From a virus, in the IMG/VR virus record IMGVR_UViG_3300026116_000061, positions 1-42,946 of that record: a DNA stretch of 42,946 nucleotides; one strand, given 5' to 3'. A model generated the notes under the pieces. The model was not told the DNA's origin and ran no database searches. It worked only from the letters and a program-made list of their open reading frames with translations. A program made the translations under genes and the position numbers. Below are positions 1 through 9,500 of this stretch, piece after piece; within the stretch, counting starts at the first letter, position 1, and each line of letters opens with the position of its first letter.

Positions 1-3000
1 CCGGGGTTCGCGAGCTTCCACTCTTGGTACGCTGCTGCGAATGCGGAGAGACGTACCGTACGCTCGCCCTCATTGAAGAACATCGTCCCCTTGTCGAGGA
101 ATGCCCCCACTGTGGATCGAAAGAGCTTTGGATCGAAGACATCATCTCGAAGTGCAGCTTCACCGGCAACCTCGTATAGCCCGGTCTTCCGGAAGGCGGA
201 GTACATTTCTAGGAATTCATCCTTCGTCCAGCCAAGGGCTGTGGCTTTCTCCGCGAAACTATCGATGATCGATTGCTCTCCGGTATGGGCCAGTCGCCGC
301 ATCAGGAATGCCGCCCCAGCCCCCTTGAACCCATTAACAGGGCCAGCCAATGCCATGACGTTAGCCAGCGATTGCATCTGGACGAACATCTGCACAGGGT
401 TAAACAACCCGAGTTTACTGTGGAAAGCTACAGCACGAGCATATTGAGCCGGGTCTTTGATACCGGGCAGCAGATGATCCCCGAACCACTGAGCCTTCTC
501 TTGCCCGAACTTCCCGTAGATACTGTCCATGAGTTTGTTTTCCATGAACTCGATCTGTCCGCCGAGTTCCGATCTTGCACCTACGAAATTCACGATGCTT
601 CTCTGGGCAGCTTTAGCAGCAGCCAGTCGGGCTTTGTCGACGGTAGCCTCATTCCACTGAGGGTTATAGAGGAAGTACATCGGGTTGTTGGAAAGCTGTT
701 TGAAGTCGGGCTTCATAACGTCACCGAACTCCTGAAGCCAGTTCTGGACAGCCGAGATTTTATAGTCGTTCATCCAGAGATTTCGGATGCCCTGACCAAG
801 CGCACGGTTCATCGCCTGATACGGGTCGAGCTGGCGCGATGGGGCAATACCGAAGAACCCGTTCTTCTCGATGACTGTATCGAGTACGAGGTTTCGATCA
901 GCGGTGAAGCTCGTGTCGATGCTGCCTGCGAGGTTATACTCACTCTTGGTCGCATCTACCATATCCCGATAGTTATGGCTCTTGAGCGAGGTCACCGTAT
1001 CGAAGGTACTAGTTCCTGACCGTGCATGGACGATAGGTGTATCCAACGAGAGATGTTCTTTATTGAACATGCCTTTGAATACGTCAAGATGATACGGGAG
1101 GTTGCTCGCAAGAAAACTATCCAGCCGAGGATCGTTGTTCTTGAGCATCACCCGGGCGATATCCATACGTTCGGCGTACTTCTTCGCCTCTGCTTCTGTC
1201 GCGAAGTTCATAACAGCATTGTCGCCGTAGTAAGTCATACGGCCCCGCTGGCCCACACGGACCTGCGGCTGTTTGACGTACCAATCATCGAGATAGATAC
1301 TGTGGCCACCCGGACGATATTCAAGCTGCTGGAACGACAAAGGCTGACGATTAAGCGTGTCTGTGACAACGAAGTGGATTTGTTCGTCGATCTTACCCGA
1401 TGAGAATTCCACCTTCGAGAAGGGGCGCTTAGTCGGATCGAAGACTTGCACGACCTTGAACCCATCGTTGTTGATGAGGTCGTCTACTGTCTTCCTGACA
1501 GACGTATCTAGAAGATTATCCGTGCCGTGCTTGTATAGAAATCTTGTCTCCCCTCGGCTGTCGACAATGAGGATACCGGCGTTCTGGCCACCCCAAGGGA
1601 ACTTCTCGATATCTTTCCCTTCGAAATACGGCAAGTGCTGGGCCTTACCAGAACCATCGGGATACCTGAAAGAGAATTGCTCGATACCGATACGGCCCTT
1701 GTCTCGGTAGAGGGCGAGATTTCTAATGGCGTAGTCATAGTCAGAGACCCGAGTGTAATTGAAGTAATGTTCTACTTCCTTATCGGTCGGCACCTTTCCG
1801 AATTTGTCGTAGTACGCTTTCTGGAAGTCAGCATCAGTCTGATACCACGTACCACGGATGGTGGGATTATTCGGGTCGATGGTATCCCGGTTTATCCGGA
1901 GAAGTTCTTCGACGTTCTTCCGCTGCTGCTTCGTCAGTGCCCGGCTGGTGCTGTCGATCTGTTCTCGGAGAAGCTTATTCATGATCTGCGGCGCATGAGT
2001 AGCGACGTGCCGGTTATTCCGGTTCAGATCATTCAGAAGGTCTTCCGAAGTACGGACACGGTTCAGCATCATATTCCACATGGATACAGGCGTGCTGTTG
2101 GTCGGAGTGACCATTGCCTGCCGGACCGCATCACTTTCTTCATCCACGAACCGCTGCAACTGGATGTAGTAGGAACTGCCCTGCTGACCAATCGTCGCTT
2201 CTTTATCGGTGAGTTTATATATCTCAGCTCGGTACAACTCAGCGGCCTTCCGGCTTTCGAAAGGACGTGCGTTGAGATCGCCCAACCGCATCACAACCGT
2301 ATCGAGGTTAGCCCTATTCGGGTTCAACTCCGGCGGGATGTGGAGGAAATCGATGATCCCATCATTGACACGGCCACCATAGATACGCTTCAAAGCGCCC
2401 TTGGCTTCCTGAATGCCGATATGAAGTGCCTCAGGAGTAAGCCGTGTAACCCAGAGCTGGCCGAGCGTCTTGAAGAGTTCATTGGTATCTTTGCCGAAAC
2501 GCTCGATCATACGGTTGGCCCAAGTAGCCGATAACGCTGATCCCTTCCCGAAGAAGTTATTCGGGTTCATAGCGGAAGGCACATCCTTGATGACGTTATC
2601 AACAGTCGGATTAGTGGCCTTGGCTACAGCATTAATCGTAGCTGCTTTGTCGTGGTCTCCGATCTGGGACATAACATCCCCGACCTTCAACTCAGGATCA
2701 GCCACGGCTTTACTGGCGTCTTTGACGACCTTCTGAAAGTCTCTTTCTACTCCAGTAGGAAGGAACTCGACACGGCCATCTTTAGACACGGAAACAGCAG
2801 TCGTCCCCGGTCCCTCCGGCACGTCATGCGAGAAGACCTTGTTCTTCTTCGGGCCGAGATAAAATACGGGACGGCCGTCTTTGTTGAAGTCAGCACGGTA
2901 CTCCGGAGCCTTACCGAACTTCTGGGTAGGAACCATTTGCCGAGCAACTTCATTCGGGATATGATAAATCTCACCCTTTTGGGTCGCACCGAATTGGACC

Positions 3001-4646
3001 GTGCCATCGGGATGGACAGTCACAGGAACCATACCTTCACCTGCCTTGCCGGGGGTAGCGGTGACATTGTTCTTTACATCGGTGTAGAAGATCGGTTCAG
3101 CTTCAGAACGTTTCACTTCCGTGATCGGGTTACCGAAATGAACCTGCCCATAGACCGGAGATCGACCGGGCTGCTTGCCCCAAACTTCCACGGGAGCCGC
3201 GCCGACGCGTGGGAGAGTTTCCGTTTCTAGTCGAGTAGAACCGAACGGAATAGTCCACTTGCCTTCGTCGTTCTTGTATGAGATACCGATATCGCCATTC
3301 TGGAATTCAACGATACGTTTCTCAGAGCCCGAGGGCACACGAACGTCATCGAGCTTCTTCGCATCGACGAAGTAAGTCGTGGCTGAACGGGGCTGTGGGC
3401 CGACGGAAGTACCTTCTGCATCGCCTTCGTGAGGAACACGATTTCGAACCGTTTGGTTACCGTGAGGGGAGAATTCATACGTGCTCCCCTTGCTGGTCGT
3501 GAAGCCAGTAATCGGGCCTTCATTGCCTAGGGTTACTGTCTCTAAATTCTTAGCGGCACTCTCGGACAGATAGTACGTCTTAGGCGGTTGGACCTGTATA
3601 ACACCTACGTCCTTCTTCATTTCCTGTAATGCGGCGGTAGCTGTGTCTTCTACGGTCGCAGCCTTACGCGCCCTCTGTGCTGCTGCACGGGCGAGAGAAA
3701 TCTGGTCAGCGACGGAACCGGCTTTGCCGACAACCTTAAGCAGACCTTTACCTGCGGATGCCGCTAGACCACCCACATCAGTTACCCCGACGATGTTATT
3801 CATCACACTGTCTTGGGTCGTATAGCTGATGACCGCTTGAAGAAGCGTCTGGGCATCTAGCGTGGACATCTTGTCGGCTTTGGCGACAGCCTCGTCGAGC
3901 ATCTTCGTTCCGAGGGCGTACGGTTGGCGCAGGAGGTTGTCTACACCTTCGCCTAGGTTGTTACCGGGGAACACGGACTGCCATCGGTCCTTATCAGCGA
4001 GAAGGCCGTGAAGATTATACGCCGACAGCAATGGGACGAATTGCCCAGCGACTTGCAAACCCTTGGAAACGACACCAGTGTTTTCCCATTCGGTGTTGAG
4101 GTTTTCAAGTTTGGTTTTAGCGTACTCACGGAGAGCCGTAGCTGTCTGAGCAAGGTCTGTGTAATCGAGAACCTTATTCGGGTCTTCCGATTGCATCTTC
4201 CGGACAGGACTTTCAGGGTTATCTTCGTTGACCTTCAGCGCATCGGTATGGAATTTCTCTGCAAACTTCCTTTCGAAGACATCTTTCGGGTTCGACTGGA
4301 AGTCCGCTTTTTGCATATCGTACAGGACTTGCAACGATTGAGGGTCTACAGCGCCTCCGTTCTGTTTCGCGATCTGGTCGATAAGCCTGTTACGCTGCTG
4401 GACGAAATCCACGCTTTCATCAATAGCTCGGCCCTGACGAAGACTTTCTTCATTGCCTGCGGAGATGCCCCCGAAAATCGTTGGAGCCCCCGGAGAGTTC
4501 GGCCAAGAATAGTCAGCTTTAATAGCCCGCTGAGCGGCTACTTGCGGTGGGGGTACAGGAGGCCCGGTGACTGGATCAAGAGAAACCTTATGATCCTTGT
4601 CCGTATCATCGAGCGATACATCGCCAAGAGGAATAGCCTCAGCCAT
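1..4646 (-). CDS. Giant internal virion (ejection) protein, C-terminus cut by window edge
   Basis: The minus-strand frame stays open for 1548 codons from the ATG at 4646 to the left edge, so the C-terminus is missing. The start overlaps the stop of the upstream gp14-like gene as TAATG. The product begins MAEAIPLGDVSLDD. It has a Pro-rich stretch near residues 25-36, a long soluble middle rich in Asp, Lys and Asn, and a small Ala/Gly-rich hydrophobic patch near residues 200-270. I found no lysozyme or transglycosylase motif in the visible part. Size, position at the end of the tail module and the gp14-like neighbour fit the very large proteins that podoviruses carry in the capsid and eject into the host, as T7 gp15 and gp16 do. 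The role is inferred from context and not from a recognised domain. Confidence 0.72.
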   Translation of the reverse strand, partial: MAEAIPLGDVSLDDTDKDHKVSLDPVTGPPVPPPQVAAQRAIKADYSWPNSPGAPTIFGGISAGNEESLRQGRAIDESVDFVQQRNRLIDQIAKQNGGAVDPQSLQVLYDMQKADFQSNPKDVFERKFAEKFHTDALKVNEDNPESPVRKMQSEDPNKVLDYTDLAQTATALREYAKTKLENLNTEWENTGVVSKGLQVAGQFVPLLSAYNLHGLLADKDRWQSVFPGNNLGEGVDNLLRQPYALGTKMLDEAVAKADKMSTLDAQTLLQAVISYTTQDSVMNNIVGVTDVGGLAASAGKGLLKVVGKAGSVADQISLARAAAQRARKAATVEDTATAALQEMKKDVGVIQVQPPKTYYLSESAAKNLETVTLGNEGPITGFTTSKGSTYEFSPHGNQTVRNRVPHEGDAEGTSVGPQPRSATTYFVDAKKLDDVRVPSGSEKRIVEFQNGDIGISYKNDEGKWTIPFGSTRLETETLPRVGAAPVEVWGKQPGRSPVYGQVHFGNPITEVKRSEAEPIFYTDVKNNVTATPGKAGEGMVPVTVHPDGTVQFGATQKGEIYHIPNEVARQMVPTQKFGKAPEYRADFNKDGRPVFYLGPKKNKVFSHDVPEGPGTTAVSVSKDGRVEFLPTGVERDFQKVVKDASKAVADPELKVGDVMSQIGDHDKAATINAVAKATNPTVDNVIKDVPSAMNPNNFFGKGSALSATWANRMIERFGKDTNELFKTLGQLWVTRLTPEALHIGIQEAKGALKRIYGGRVNDGIIDFLHIPPELNPNRANLDTVVMRLGDLNARPFESRKAAELYRAEIYKLTDKEATIGQQGSSYYIQLQRFVDEESDAVRQAMVTPTNSTPVSMWNMMLNRVRTSEDLLNDLNRNNRHVATHAPQIMNKLLREQIDSTSRALTKQQRKNVEELLRINRDTIDPNNPTIRGTWYQTDADFQKAYYDKFGKVPTDKEVEHYFNYTRVSDYDYAIRNLALYRDKGRIGIEQFSFRYPDGSGKAQHLPYFEGKDIEKFPWGGQNAGILIVDSRGETRFLYKHGTDNLLDTSVRKTVDDLINNDGFKVVQVFDPTKRPFSKVEFSSGKIDEQIHFVVTDTLNRQPLSFQQLEYRPGGHSIYLDDWYVKQPQVRVGQRGRMTYYGDNAVMNFATEAEAKKYAERMDIARVMLKNNDPRLDSFLASNLPYHLDVFKGMFNKEHLSLDTPIVHARSGTSTFDTVTSLKSHNYRDMVDATKSEYNLAGSIDTSFTADRNLVLDTVIEKNGFFGIAPSRQLDPYQAMNRALGQGIRNLWMNDYKISAVQNWLQEFGDVMKPDFKQLSNNPMYFLYNPQWNEATVDKARLAAAKAAQRSIVNFVGARSELGGQIEFMENKLMDSIYGKFGQEKAQWFGDHLLPGIKDPAQYARAVAFHSKLGLFNPVQMFVQMQSLANVMALAGPVNGFKGAGAAFLMRRLAHTGEQSIIDSFAEKATALGWTKDEFLEMYSAFRKTGLYEVAGEAALRDDVFDPKLFRSTVGAFLDKGTMFFNEGERTVRLSAFAAAYQEWKLANP

Positions 4647-5209
4647 TATGCACGAGCCCAGCCGGTGTAACCACCCTGTGGGGCAAGATACGATCCGACC
4701 TGATTACCGGCCCAGATGCCTACCTTGCCGAAGGTCCCGGCATTGTTAACCATAGCCCCACCCAGAGAACCCAATCCCTGACCGAGAGCCACCATCGATC
4801 CAGCCGCAGCCGCCCGCTGGTACGCGCCAAGCTGATCCTGATGGGCCGAGAAGATCGCATTACCGATCTGCTGGTTCTGGTCGACACCGAGCCAGTTCGC
4901 ACCGGTCCGGCCTGCGATACTTCCGTAGGCACCGGCCAGAGAACTACCACCAGCACCCGCAGCGCCTTGTGCGGTAGTCACAGCTAGAGCTTGGCTTCGT
5001 GCGGCGATACTCTGCCGAATGATTTCTCGCTTCCGACGAGCCGCGTCTAAGTTCATTTGGAGTTGCCGCTGACGCTCAGCTTCCTGTTGTGCAGCAATAG
5101 CTGATTGGTTCGCCTGCGACTGTGATTTAGCTGCTGAATAGCTAATAGCTGCACCACCAGCGGCTACAGCCAATCCAGCGACAGCGATTAACGTGGAGAT
5201 TGCGGGCAT
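4646..5209 (-). CDS. Internal virion protein, T7 gp14-like
   Basis: This 187-aa protein starts with a hydrophobic Ala/Gly-rich N-terminus (residues 5-26). A Gln/Ala/Arg-rich helical stretch follows (about 30-75, including the motif RRKREIIRQSIAARSQALA), then an Ala/Gly-rich second half with another hydrophobic stretch near residues 130-155. This composition and order are typical of the gp14 family, which in T7 leaves the virion and forms part of a channel in the outer membrane. It lies directly upstream of the giant virion protein and overlaps it by one base, matching the T7 gene 14-15-16 order. Assignment is by composition and context. Confidence 0.7.
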   Translation of the reverse strand: MPAISTLIAVAGLAVAAGGAAISYSAAKSQSQANQSAIAAQQEAERQRQLQMNLDAARRKREIIRQSIAARSQALAVTTAQGAAGAGGSSLAGAYGSIAGRTGANWLGVDQNQQIGNAIFSAHQDQLGAYQRAAAAGSMVALGQGLGSLGGAMVNNAGTFGKVGIWAGNQVGSYLAPQGGYTGWARA

Positions 5210-5210
5210 A

Positions 5211-5663
5211 TTAGGCTCCTACTACTTTCAAATAAGCTTTCTCTTGTAGCTTATACCCAGTCCGATCATAGTATCGTTCGATACTGGGGTTACTTTGGAG
5301 CAGCGAAGACATAGCGATGAATTTCGCTCCCATCTTCCGACCCCAGAATTCAAAGGCTTCTTTCAAGGCAAGGCTCTTTCGACTGCCCCGATGCTCCGGC
5401 TCGACGTACCACATCAACTCTGTGGCAATGAGCGACTGAGACATCAGCATCTTCGTGATGATACCGCCGATCAACCCGACTGGTTTGCCGTCCTTGACGT
5501 ACAGAACAACAATACCTTTCGTCGGATCACGGAGAAGGTCTTTGGCAAATTGTTCGATCTCTCCAGTAATCGTCTCTGAGGCGTACGGGCTTTCATGAGC
5601 AAAAGCCTCGGCAAGCCGGACAACATCAGGGAGATCATCTAACGTAGCTAGTTTCAAGTTCAT
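5211..5663 (-). CDS. GNAT-family acetyltransferase-like protein of the tail module
   Basis: The 150-aa product fits the GNAT fold: an N-terminal strand (MNLKLATLDDLPDVVRLAEAF), a central sheet (IVVLYVKDGKPVGLIGGII), and the strand-loop-helix ELMWYVEPEHRGSRKSLALKE. The last segment corresponds to the acetyl-CoA pyrophosphate loop (usual form Q/RxxGxG/A), here degenerate as HRGSRKSL. A C-terminal YYDRTGYK segment is also typical of the family. The start overlaps the stop of the nozzle gene as ATGA. GNAT-like proteins at this place, between tail tube and internal virion genes, recur in podoviruses. It may be a virion component and not an active enzyme. Acetylation of a specific substrate cannot be deduced. 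Confidence 0.75.
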   Translation of the reverse strand: MNLKLATLDDLPDVVRLAEAFAHESPYASETITGEIEQFAKDLLRDPTKGIVVLYVKDGKPVGLIGGIITKMLMSQSLIATELMWYVEPEHRGSRKSLALKEAFEFWGRKMGAKFIAMSSLLQSNPSIERYYDRTGYKLQEKAYLKVVGA

Positions 5664-7765
5664 GGTAGTGCATTCCCCATATCCATAGTGGCCCAGCCGA
5701 TGACAGTGAAAGGCTCGCCGGGGTAACTCTGGATGTAGTATTGCAGAGAGACACCTTGTCCTCTGATTTTTAATCTTCGGTAATTGTTCGTATATCGGTC
5801 ATCATCGAAGGAACAGAGTTGGTTTGTAGTATATCGCCCGGTACTGGTCTCGTTGGAATAGTCCCAAATACCTCGGATATAGAACTTGCCCACACCTTCG
5901 TGGTATATTCTCATATACAAGGGCTGGAATTTCGTTAACGCTGATCCTCGCAGCTTGAACCCGGTGATGAAATAACTAGTGTAATTCACACCAGTCCCTA
6001 GGATACTAGTCCAGTCTACATAGGCCGTATCATTAGCTTCCGCCCATGTCACCCGGTCGGAACCGTTGTTGTACGAAATAAGGAACTTCGTCTTCGGGGT
6101 GATGGCGGCATTACTGAGCAGATAAGCGACGACATTGTTGGCTGCATCGTCTACGACCTGCGTGGCAGCATCATTCACCACCAACGTCTCACTGACGATA
6201 CCCCCGACGCCATCGACCACTACCACGTCATGGACGGTAGCGCCTGCGGAGATCGACCACGGATAGAAAGCCCCGGTCAATACGTTAAAGATGAGGACAG
6301 CGTTGAAGGCGTGCTGTTCGTCAGTTGTACCCGGATTAGTCGTCGAGAAAAGCCATGTAACCGTCTGATCGAGAGGGTTGAAGGTGCCCTTAGCCGCAGT
6401 CTTAGCTGCGTTCGGAATTTGGTTGAAGAACGTCTGGATGGTACTGATAGAGATGCTCTGGGCCTGTAGAGGATTTCCTTGTACAGTAAAGATACCGTCT
6501 GTGTTCCACCACATCGGAAAGCCGTTGACGTTCACGAAACTCGTCCCAGAGACAGTACGGATGTTGCTCAAAGGCGAGACAGTGAAGTCCGTCGCGGTGA
6601 ACCCGATGCCAGTTGAACCAGTGATCAGCCAAATGCCACGGTACGCAAAGACCAGAAGCCCAGCAGCGACAGGAAAGAGTTTATAGATCGTCCCTGCTTC
6701 GGGGAGAGAAATCACTCCACCATCAGAGGGGAGCAGATCGAAAAGGTCTTCGGAAGTCGGGTCGCTCGCTTGATAGCAAAAACCAACTTGCTCGTTCCGT
6801 TCGATGATTTGGGTGAAGAGGATTTTGCTCTCGTAACCTACGGCATTTACACCAGCGTAGAAAACCCGTCCAGCATGGAATGCCCCAGTGGTAGCCCGAG
6901 CCGTGCCGGAAGTAGTAGCGGAGACAGAGACGCCACTAGCCGTAGTACGGTCTTGGTTGTAGTAGTTCAGAATGAAGTGGCCCTTAGCCGCAGGAGTATT
7001 GCCTCGACCAGAGTTCGCAATAGTCGCCGTATCGAAGGCATCGGAGGAATTCTTGAAGTTCCACCAGACATCGCAGTTCGAGGGCATGTCCGTCCGCGCA
7101 CCATCCCAAGCAGTCAGCTCAGGGGTAGTGAGGTCAGCCTTGCACCAACCCTGATTAAAGAGGTTGTACTTATGGGTTGCTGACAACCCCGCGACAGTCG
7201 ACGTGGGTCGGTTGTCAACAGCTAGGCCATCGGATACACCTTCGAAGTCCCGTACCATCAGGTTATACTGAGTGGCCGTGAATACACCAGTGCCCGAATT
7301 ATACGTGATGTAGATATGTTCGAGATACGGATGGAAAACAAAAAGCTTTCCTTGACCGTCGGCGAACTGACAGTTGTATTGCGCAGGCGCGGGAGCCGAA
7401 GAAACCGAGTACGTCGCAAGGTTAATAGTATTGCCGGATAGCCCCGCAGACAGCGCGTTGACATTACTAGCGTCGTAGAAGTATAACGTGCTGCCGAGCT
7501 GAACGACCACGAAAGACACCGTACCGTCACCGGTGACGTTCTTCCAAAGGTACTTGTTCTTGACCTTCGACGAGACAGACACAGTATTCAGCGAGGCATT
7601 TAATTCCCGGTCAAATCCGGGGCGACGGAGAACGCGGCCGAAGAAATCGAATTCACAATCCCATGTTTCGATACAGGAATTCTCCGGGTAGTTCAACCCG
7701 GTAGCCTCTGTGATGAGGCCCTTTAGGAAGTTATTCTCAATCGAAGCAGCCGCGTTCCTAGGCAT
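5660..7765 (-). CDS. Tail tubular protein B-like (tail nozzle) protein
   Basis: This is a 701-aa beta-rich protein with the N-terminal pattern NNFLKGLITEATGLNYPE, followed by a segment ending RVLRRPGFD. Podovirus nozzle proteins use this kind of opening to describe a ring-forming N-terminal strand. The rest is rich in Thr, Gly, Asn and aromatic residues without membrane segments. It follows the gp11-like adaptor candidate in the transcript, as gene 12 follows gene 11 in T7, and is followed by the GNAT gene with an ATGA overlap. Length is close to the usual 700-800 aa. The function is inferred from these similarities and order. Confidence 0.72.
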   Translation of the reverse strand: MPRNAAASIENNFLKGLITEATGLNYPENSCIETWDCEFDFFGRVLRRPGFDRELNASLNTVSVSSKVKNKYLWKNVTGDGTVSFVVVQLGSTLYFYDASNVNALSAGLSGNTINLATYSVSSAPAPAQYNCQFADGQGKLFVFHPYLEHIYITYNSGTGVFTATQYNLMVRDFEGVSDGLAVDNRPTSTVAGLSATHKYNLFNQGWCKADLTTPELTAWDGARTDMPSNCDVWWNFKNSSDAFDTATIANSGRGNTPAAKGHFILNYYNQDRTTASGVSVSATTSGTARATTGAFHAGRVFYAGVNAVGYESKILFTQIIERNEQVGFCYQASDPTSEDLFDLLPSDGGVISLPEAGTIYKLFPVAAGLLVFAYRGIWLITGSTGIGFTATDFTVSPLSNIRTVSGTSFVNVNGFPMWWNTDGIFTVQGNPLQAQSISISTIQTFFNQIPNAAKTAAKGTFNPLDQTVTWLFSTTNPGTTDEQHAFNAVLIFNVLTGAFYPWSISAGATVHDVVVVDGVGGIVSETLVVNDAATQVVDDAANNVVAYLLSNAAITPKTKFLISYNNGSDRVTWAEANDTAYVDWTSILGTGVNYTSYFITGFKLRGSALTKFQPLYMRIYHEGVGKFYIRGIWDYSNETSTGRYTTNQLCSFDDDRYTNNYRRLKIRGQGVSLQYYIQSYPGEPFTVIGWATMDMGNALP

Positions 7766-8022
7766 TAATGACCCTTCTTGTTCTTAACCTCGGCAATAGC
7801 GATTTGGCGCTCTCGGCCATAACGATCTACGGCCTTCAATACCTGACCCCATTCGTTGAAGTCTTGGTCGAGCCACTTCGGAAGTTCACCCTTTTCCAGA
7901 TGAAGCCGCCAGAAGCCATATGGGTCCGTCTGCTTCGCGATGAGTTTGTTCCCGTTCTCAAGATCAAAGACACGGGTCTTCGATAAGTCTTTGTCACCTA
8001 GTTGGTCTTGCAAGGTATACAT
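7765..8022 (-). CDS. Small protein between tail-tube A-like and B-like genes
   Basis: The 85-aa protein (MYTLQDQLGDKDLSKTRV) is charged and soluble, with no signal peptide or membrane segment. It overlaps both neighbours by single bases, so it is very likely translated with the tail genes. I do not recognise a domain. The aromatic motif DPYGFWRLHLEKGELPKWL is the most distinctive part and could be used for family searches. A role in tail assembly is only suggested by position. Confidence 0.75.
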   Translation of the reverse strand: MYTLQDQLGDKDLSKTRVFDLENGNKLIAKQTDPYGFWRLHLEKGELPKWLDQDFNEWGQVLKAVDRYGRERQIAIAEVKNKKGH

Positions 8023-8822
8023 TATTTATATCTTCCTGTAGGTTTTAGCTGGCCGTAGTTCACACGCCCCTGAATGAAAACTTTATCGTAATCACCCATA
8101 AGCGATGCTTTCGTCTTGCTGGCCTGCTGGTCGATCTTAAGGTCCCGAGCGGTCTTCTCGGCCTTAGCGTGGGCAGTCTGTTTAATCTCGGCATACGCCA
8201 AAGACTTCGCTTCATTCAGCAAACGCTGAAACTGTTTGTCGTCGAGCGGGAGAACGAATGTATTGCTCTCGGTCCAAGGCATAGCAAGCTGCCCGTAAAC
8301 CATTGTCTTACTCGACTGGAGGGTACTATCTACTGTATTGTCATACGCATCGAAAAGGATCGTGCCATCGTTCGCAGTAGTATAGAACCTCGGGGCTACG
8401 TCATTTCGACAGTACAACGTCCAATTAGCAGCGCCGTTATTATACGAATAGGACGTAACAGCCGTATCAGTGGCATCCAGATTAGTGACCATGATCACGA
8501 AGTCCGCGAACGGCATGGCTTGGATTTCTTGGAAGCTCGGGTATGGGCTGTCCGTAGTCTGGTAATCGTACTTAACCCAGAAGACAGCCTGCGCATCATC
8601 AGGCAGAGACATGGTAACGGGCTTCGTCGCATCACCTGAGGCTACTAGCTGGAAAAGATCGTTATCTCTGGGCAATTCCCCATTGGCGACGAGATTGAAA
8701 TACGTCGTCTTGATAACTTCAACAACCTGTCGACTCTCGGTCGTATCGGCGATGCTATTGATTTCATCACCGTCCATGCTAGAGAGAATATTCTGGGTCA
8801 GATCAAGAAGGGTGTATTTCAT
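8022..8822 (-). CDS. Tail tubular protein A-like adaptor
   Basis: The 266-aa protein has an N-terminal helical part (LLDLTQNILSSMDGDEINS), a beta-rich middle and a C-terminal helical segment (FQRLLNEAKSLAYAEIKQTA) followed by a Lys-rich tail ending PTGRYK. The helix-sheet-helix order and position between portal-side genes and the nozzle gene resemble the gp11/gp4 adaptor family that forms a ring under the portal. The NEAK...AxAxIKQ pattern is common in tail adaptors of this kind. It overlaps the preceding membrane-protein gene by four bases (ATGA type). Confidence 0.62.
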   Translation of the reverse strand: MKYTLLDLTQNILSSMDGDEINSIADTTESRQVVEVIKTTYFNLVANGELPRDNDLFQLVASGDATKPVTMSLPDDAQAVFWVKYDYQTTDSPYPSFQEIQAMPFADFVIMVTNLDATDTAVTSYSYNNGAANWTLYCRNDVAPRFYTTANDGTILFDAYDNTVDSTLQSSKTMVYGQLAMPWTESNTFVLPLDDKQFQRLLNEAKSLAYAEIKQTAHAKAEKTARDLKIDQQASKTKASLMGDYDKVFIQGRVNYGQLKPTGRYK

Positions 8823-9223
8823 TTGGTGCTCCGCTTCCAGTCATCGATCTTACTAGCAAGGAACAACAAGCCTACTACAGCCATCAGGACATTTTCACCG
8901 ATGGTGCCGAGTGGCATGGGGTTCTTAATAGCATCCCAATAGGGGTGGAGAATAGCGAACCATAAACTTGCGTTGAACCAGACGGCGAGAGGAAACATAA
9001 AGGCATATTGGAAGAACCGGATACCCCGATACTTCATAGCCTCTAGGAGAGCGTCTCTCCGGACCTTCAAGGCTTCTACATGGGCAGCTAACGCCTGTGT
9101 GTCGACTACGCCATTGACCTTGAACTTCTCAAGGGAAACGTCTTCCTTCTTATTGAGATAGGTAAAGAGGGGGCCTACGACCCCCTCCGTAACTCCCTTG
9201 AAAATACTAGCGAACCATTCCAT
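8819..9223 (-). CDS. Holin-like membrane protein
   Basis: The 134-aa protein has an amphipathic N-terminus, a charged middle (residues 24-68) and two hydrophobic segments (about 70-92 and 108-124), with a basic C-terminus DDWKRSTK. The segment FPLAVWFNASLWFA resembles phage holins with three membrane segments. It sits next to a second small membrane protein, which is a common arrangement for holin pairs. Which of the two is the pore former cannot be decided from sequence. Confidence 0.6.
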   Translation of the reverse strand: MEWFASIFKGVTEGVVGPLFTYLNKKEDVSLEKFKVNGVVDTQALAAHVEALKVRRDALLEAMKYRGIRFFQYAFMFPLAVWFNASLWFAILHPYWDAIKNPMPLGTIGENVLMAVVGLLFLASKIDDWKRSTK

Positions 9224-9224
9224 G

Positions 9225-9500
9225 TTATTGCTCGGCGGGGGCCTCGGGAGCAGGTGCGGGCTCCGGCGCTTGAACTACGACGTTAGTCGGAGTGTACTTG
9301 CGGACCAGAAGGGTCACAGCCGCGAAGCCGAAAAGCACCCAAGGTTTGTAGGCGTCTGGAATGAAGTGGAAGAGATCGGGGAGGTTCGCACCATTAGCGA
9401 CAGCGAGTTCCCATGCAGAGGTGATAAAGAGAGTAATCTGAAGTGCGAAGGTTTTCCACTCTCGCTTGAGTTTTTCCCAGATAAGCTTGAATTTTTCCAT
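9225..9500 (-). CDS. Small membrane protein, second holin candidate
   Basis: The 91-aa protein has two hydrophobic segments (about residues 17-36 and 53-67). It ends in a Pro/Ala/Glu-rich tail (VVQAPEPAPAPEAPAEQ) that probably extends into cytoplasm or periplasm. The charged N-terminus MEKFKLIWEKLKREWK forms an amphipathic helix. It lies between the tail fibre gene and the other holin-like gene, with overlap of one base upstream and a one-base gap downstream. Size and topology fit a class II holin, but a phage structural or superinfection role is also possible. Confidence 0.6.
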   Translation of the reverse strand: MEKFKLIWEKLKREWKTFALQITLFITSAWELAVANGANLPDLFHFIPDAYKPWVLFGFAAVTLLVRKYTPTNVVVQAPEPAPAPEAPAEQ

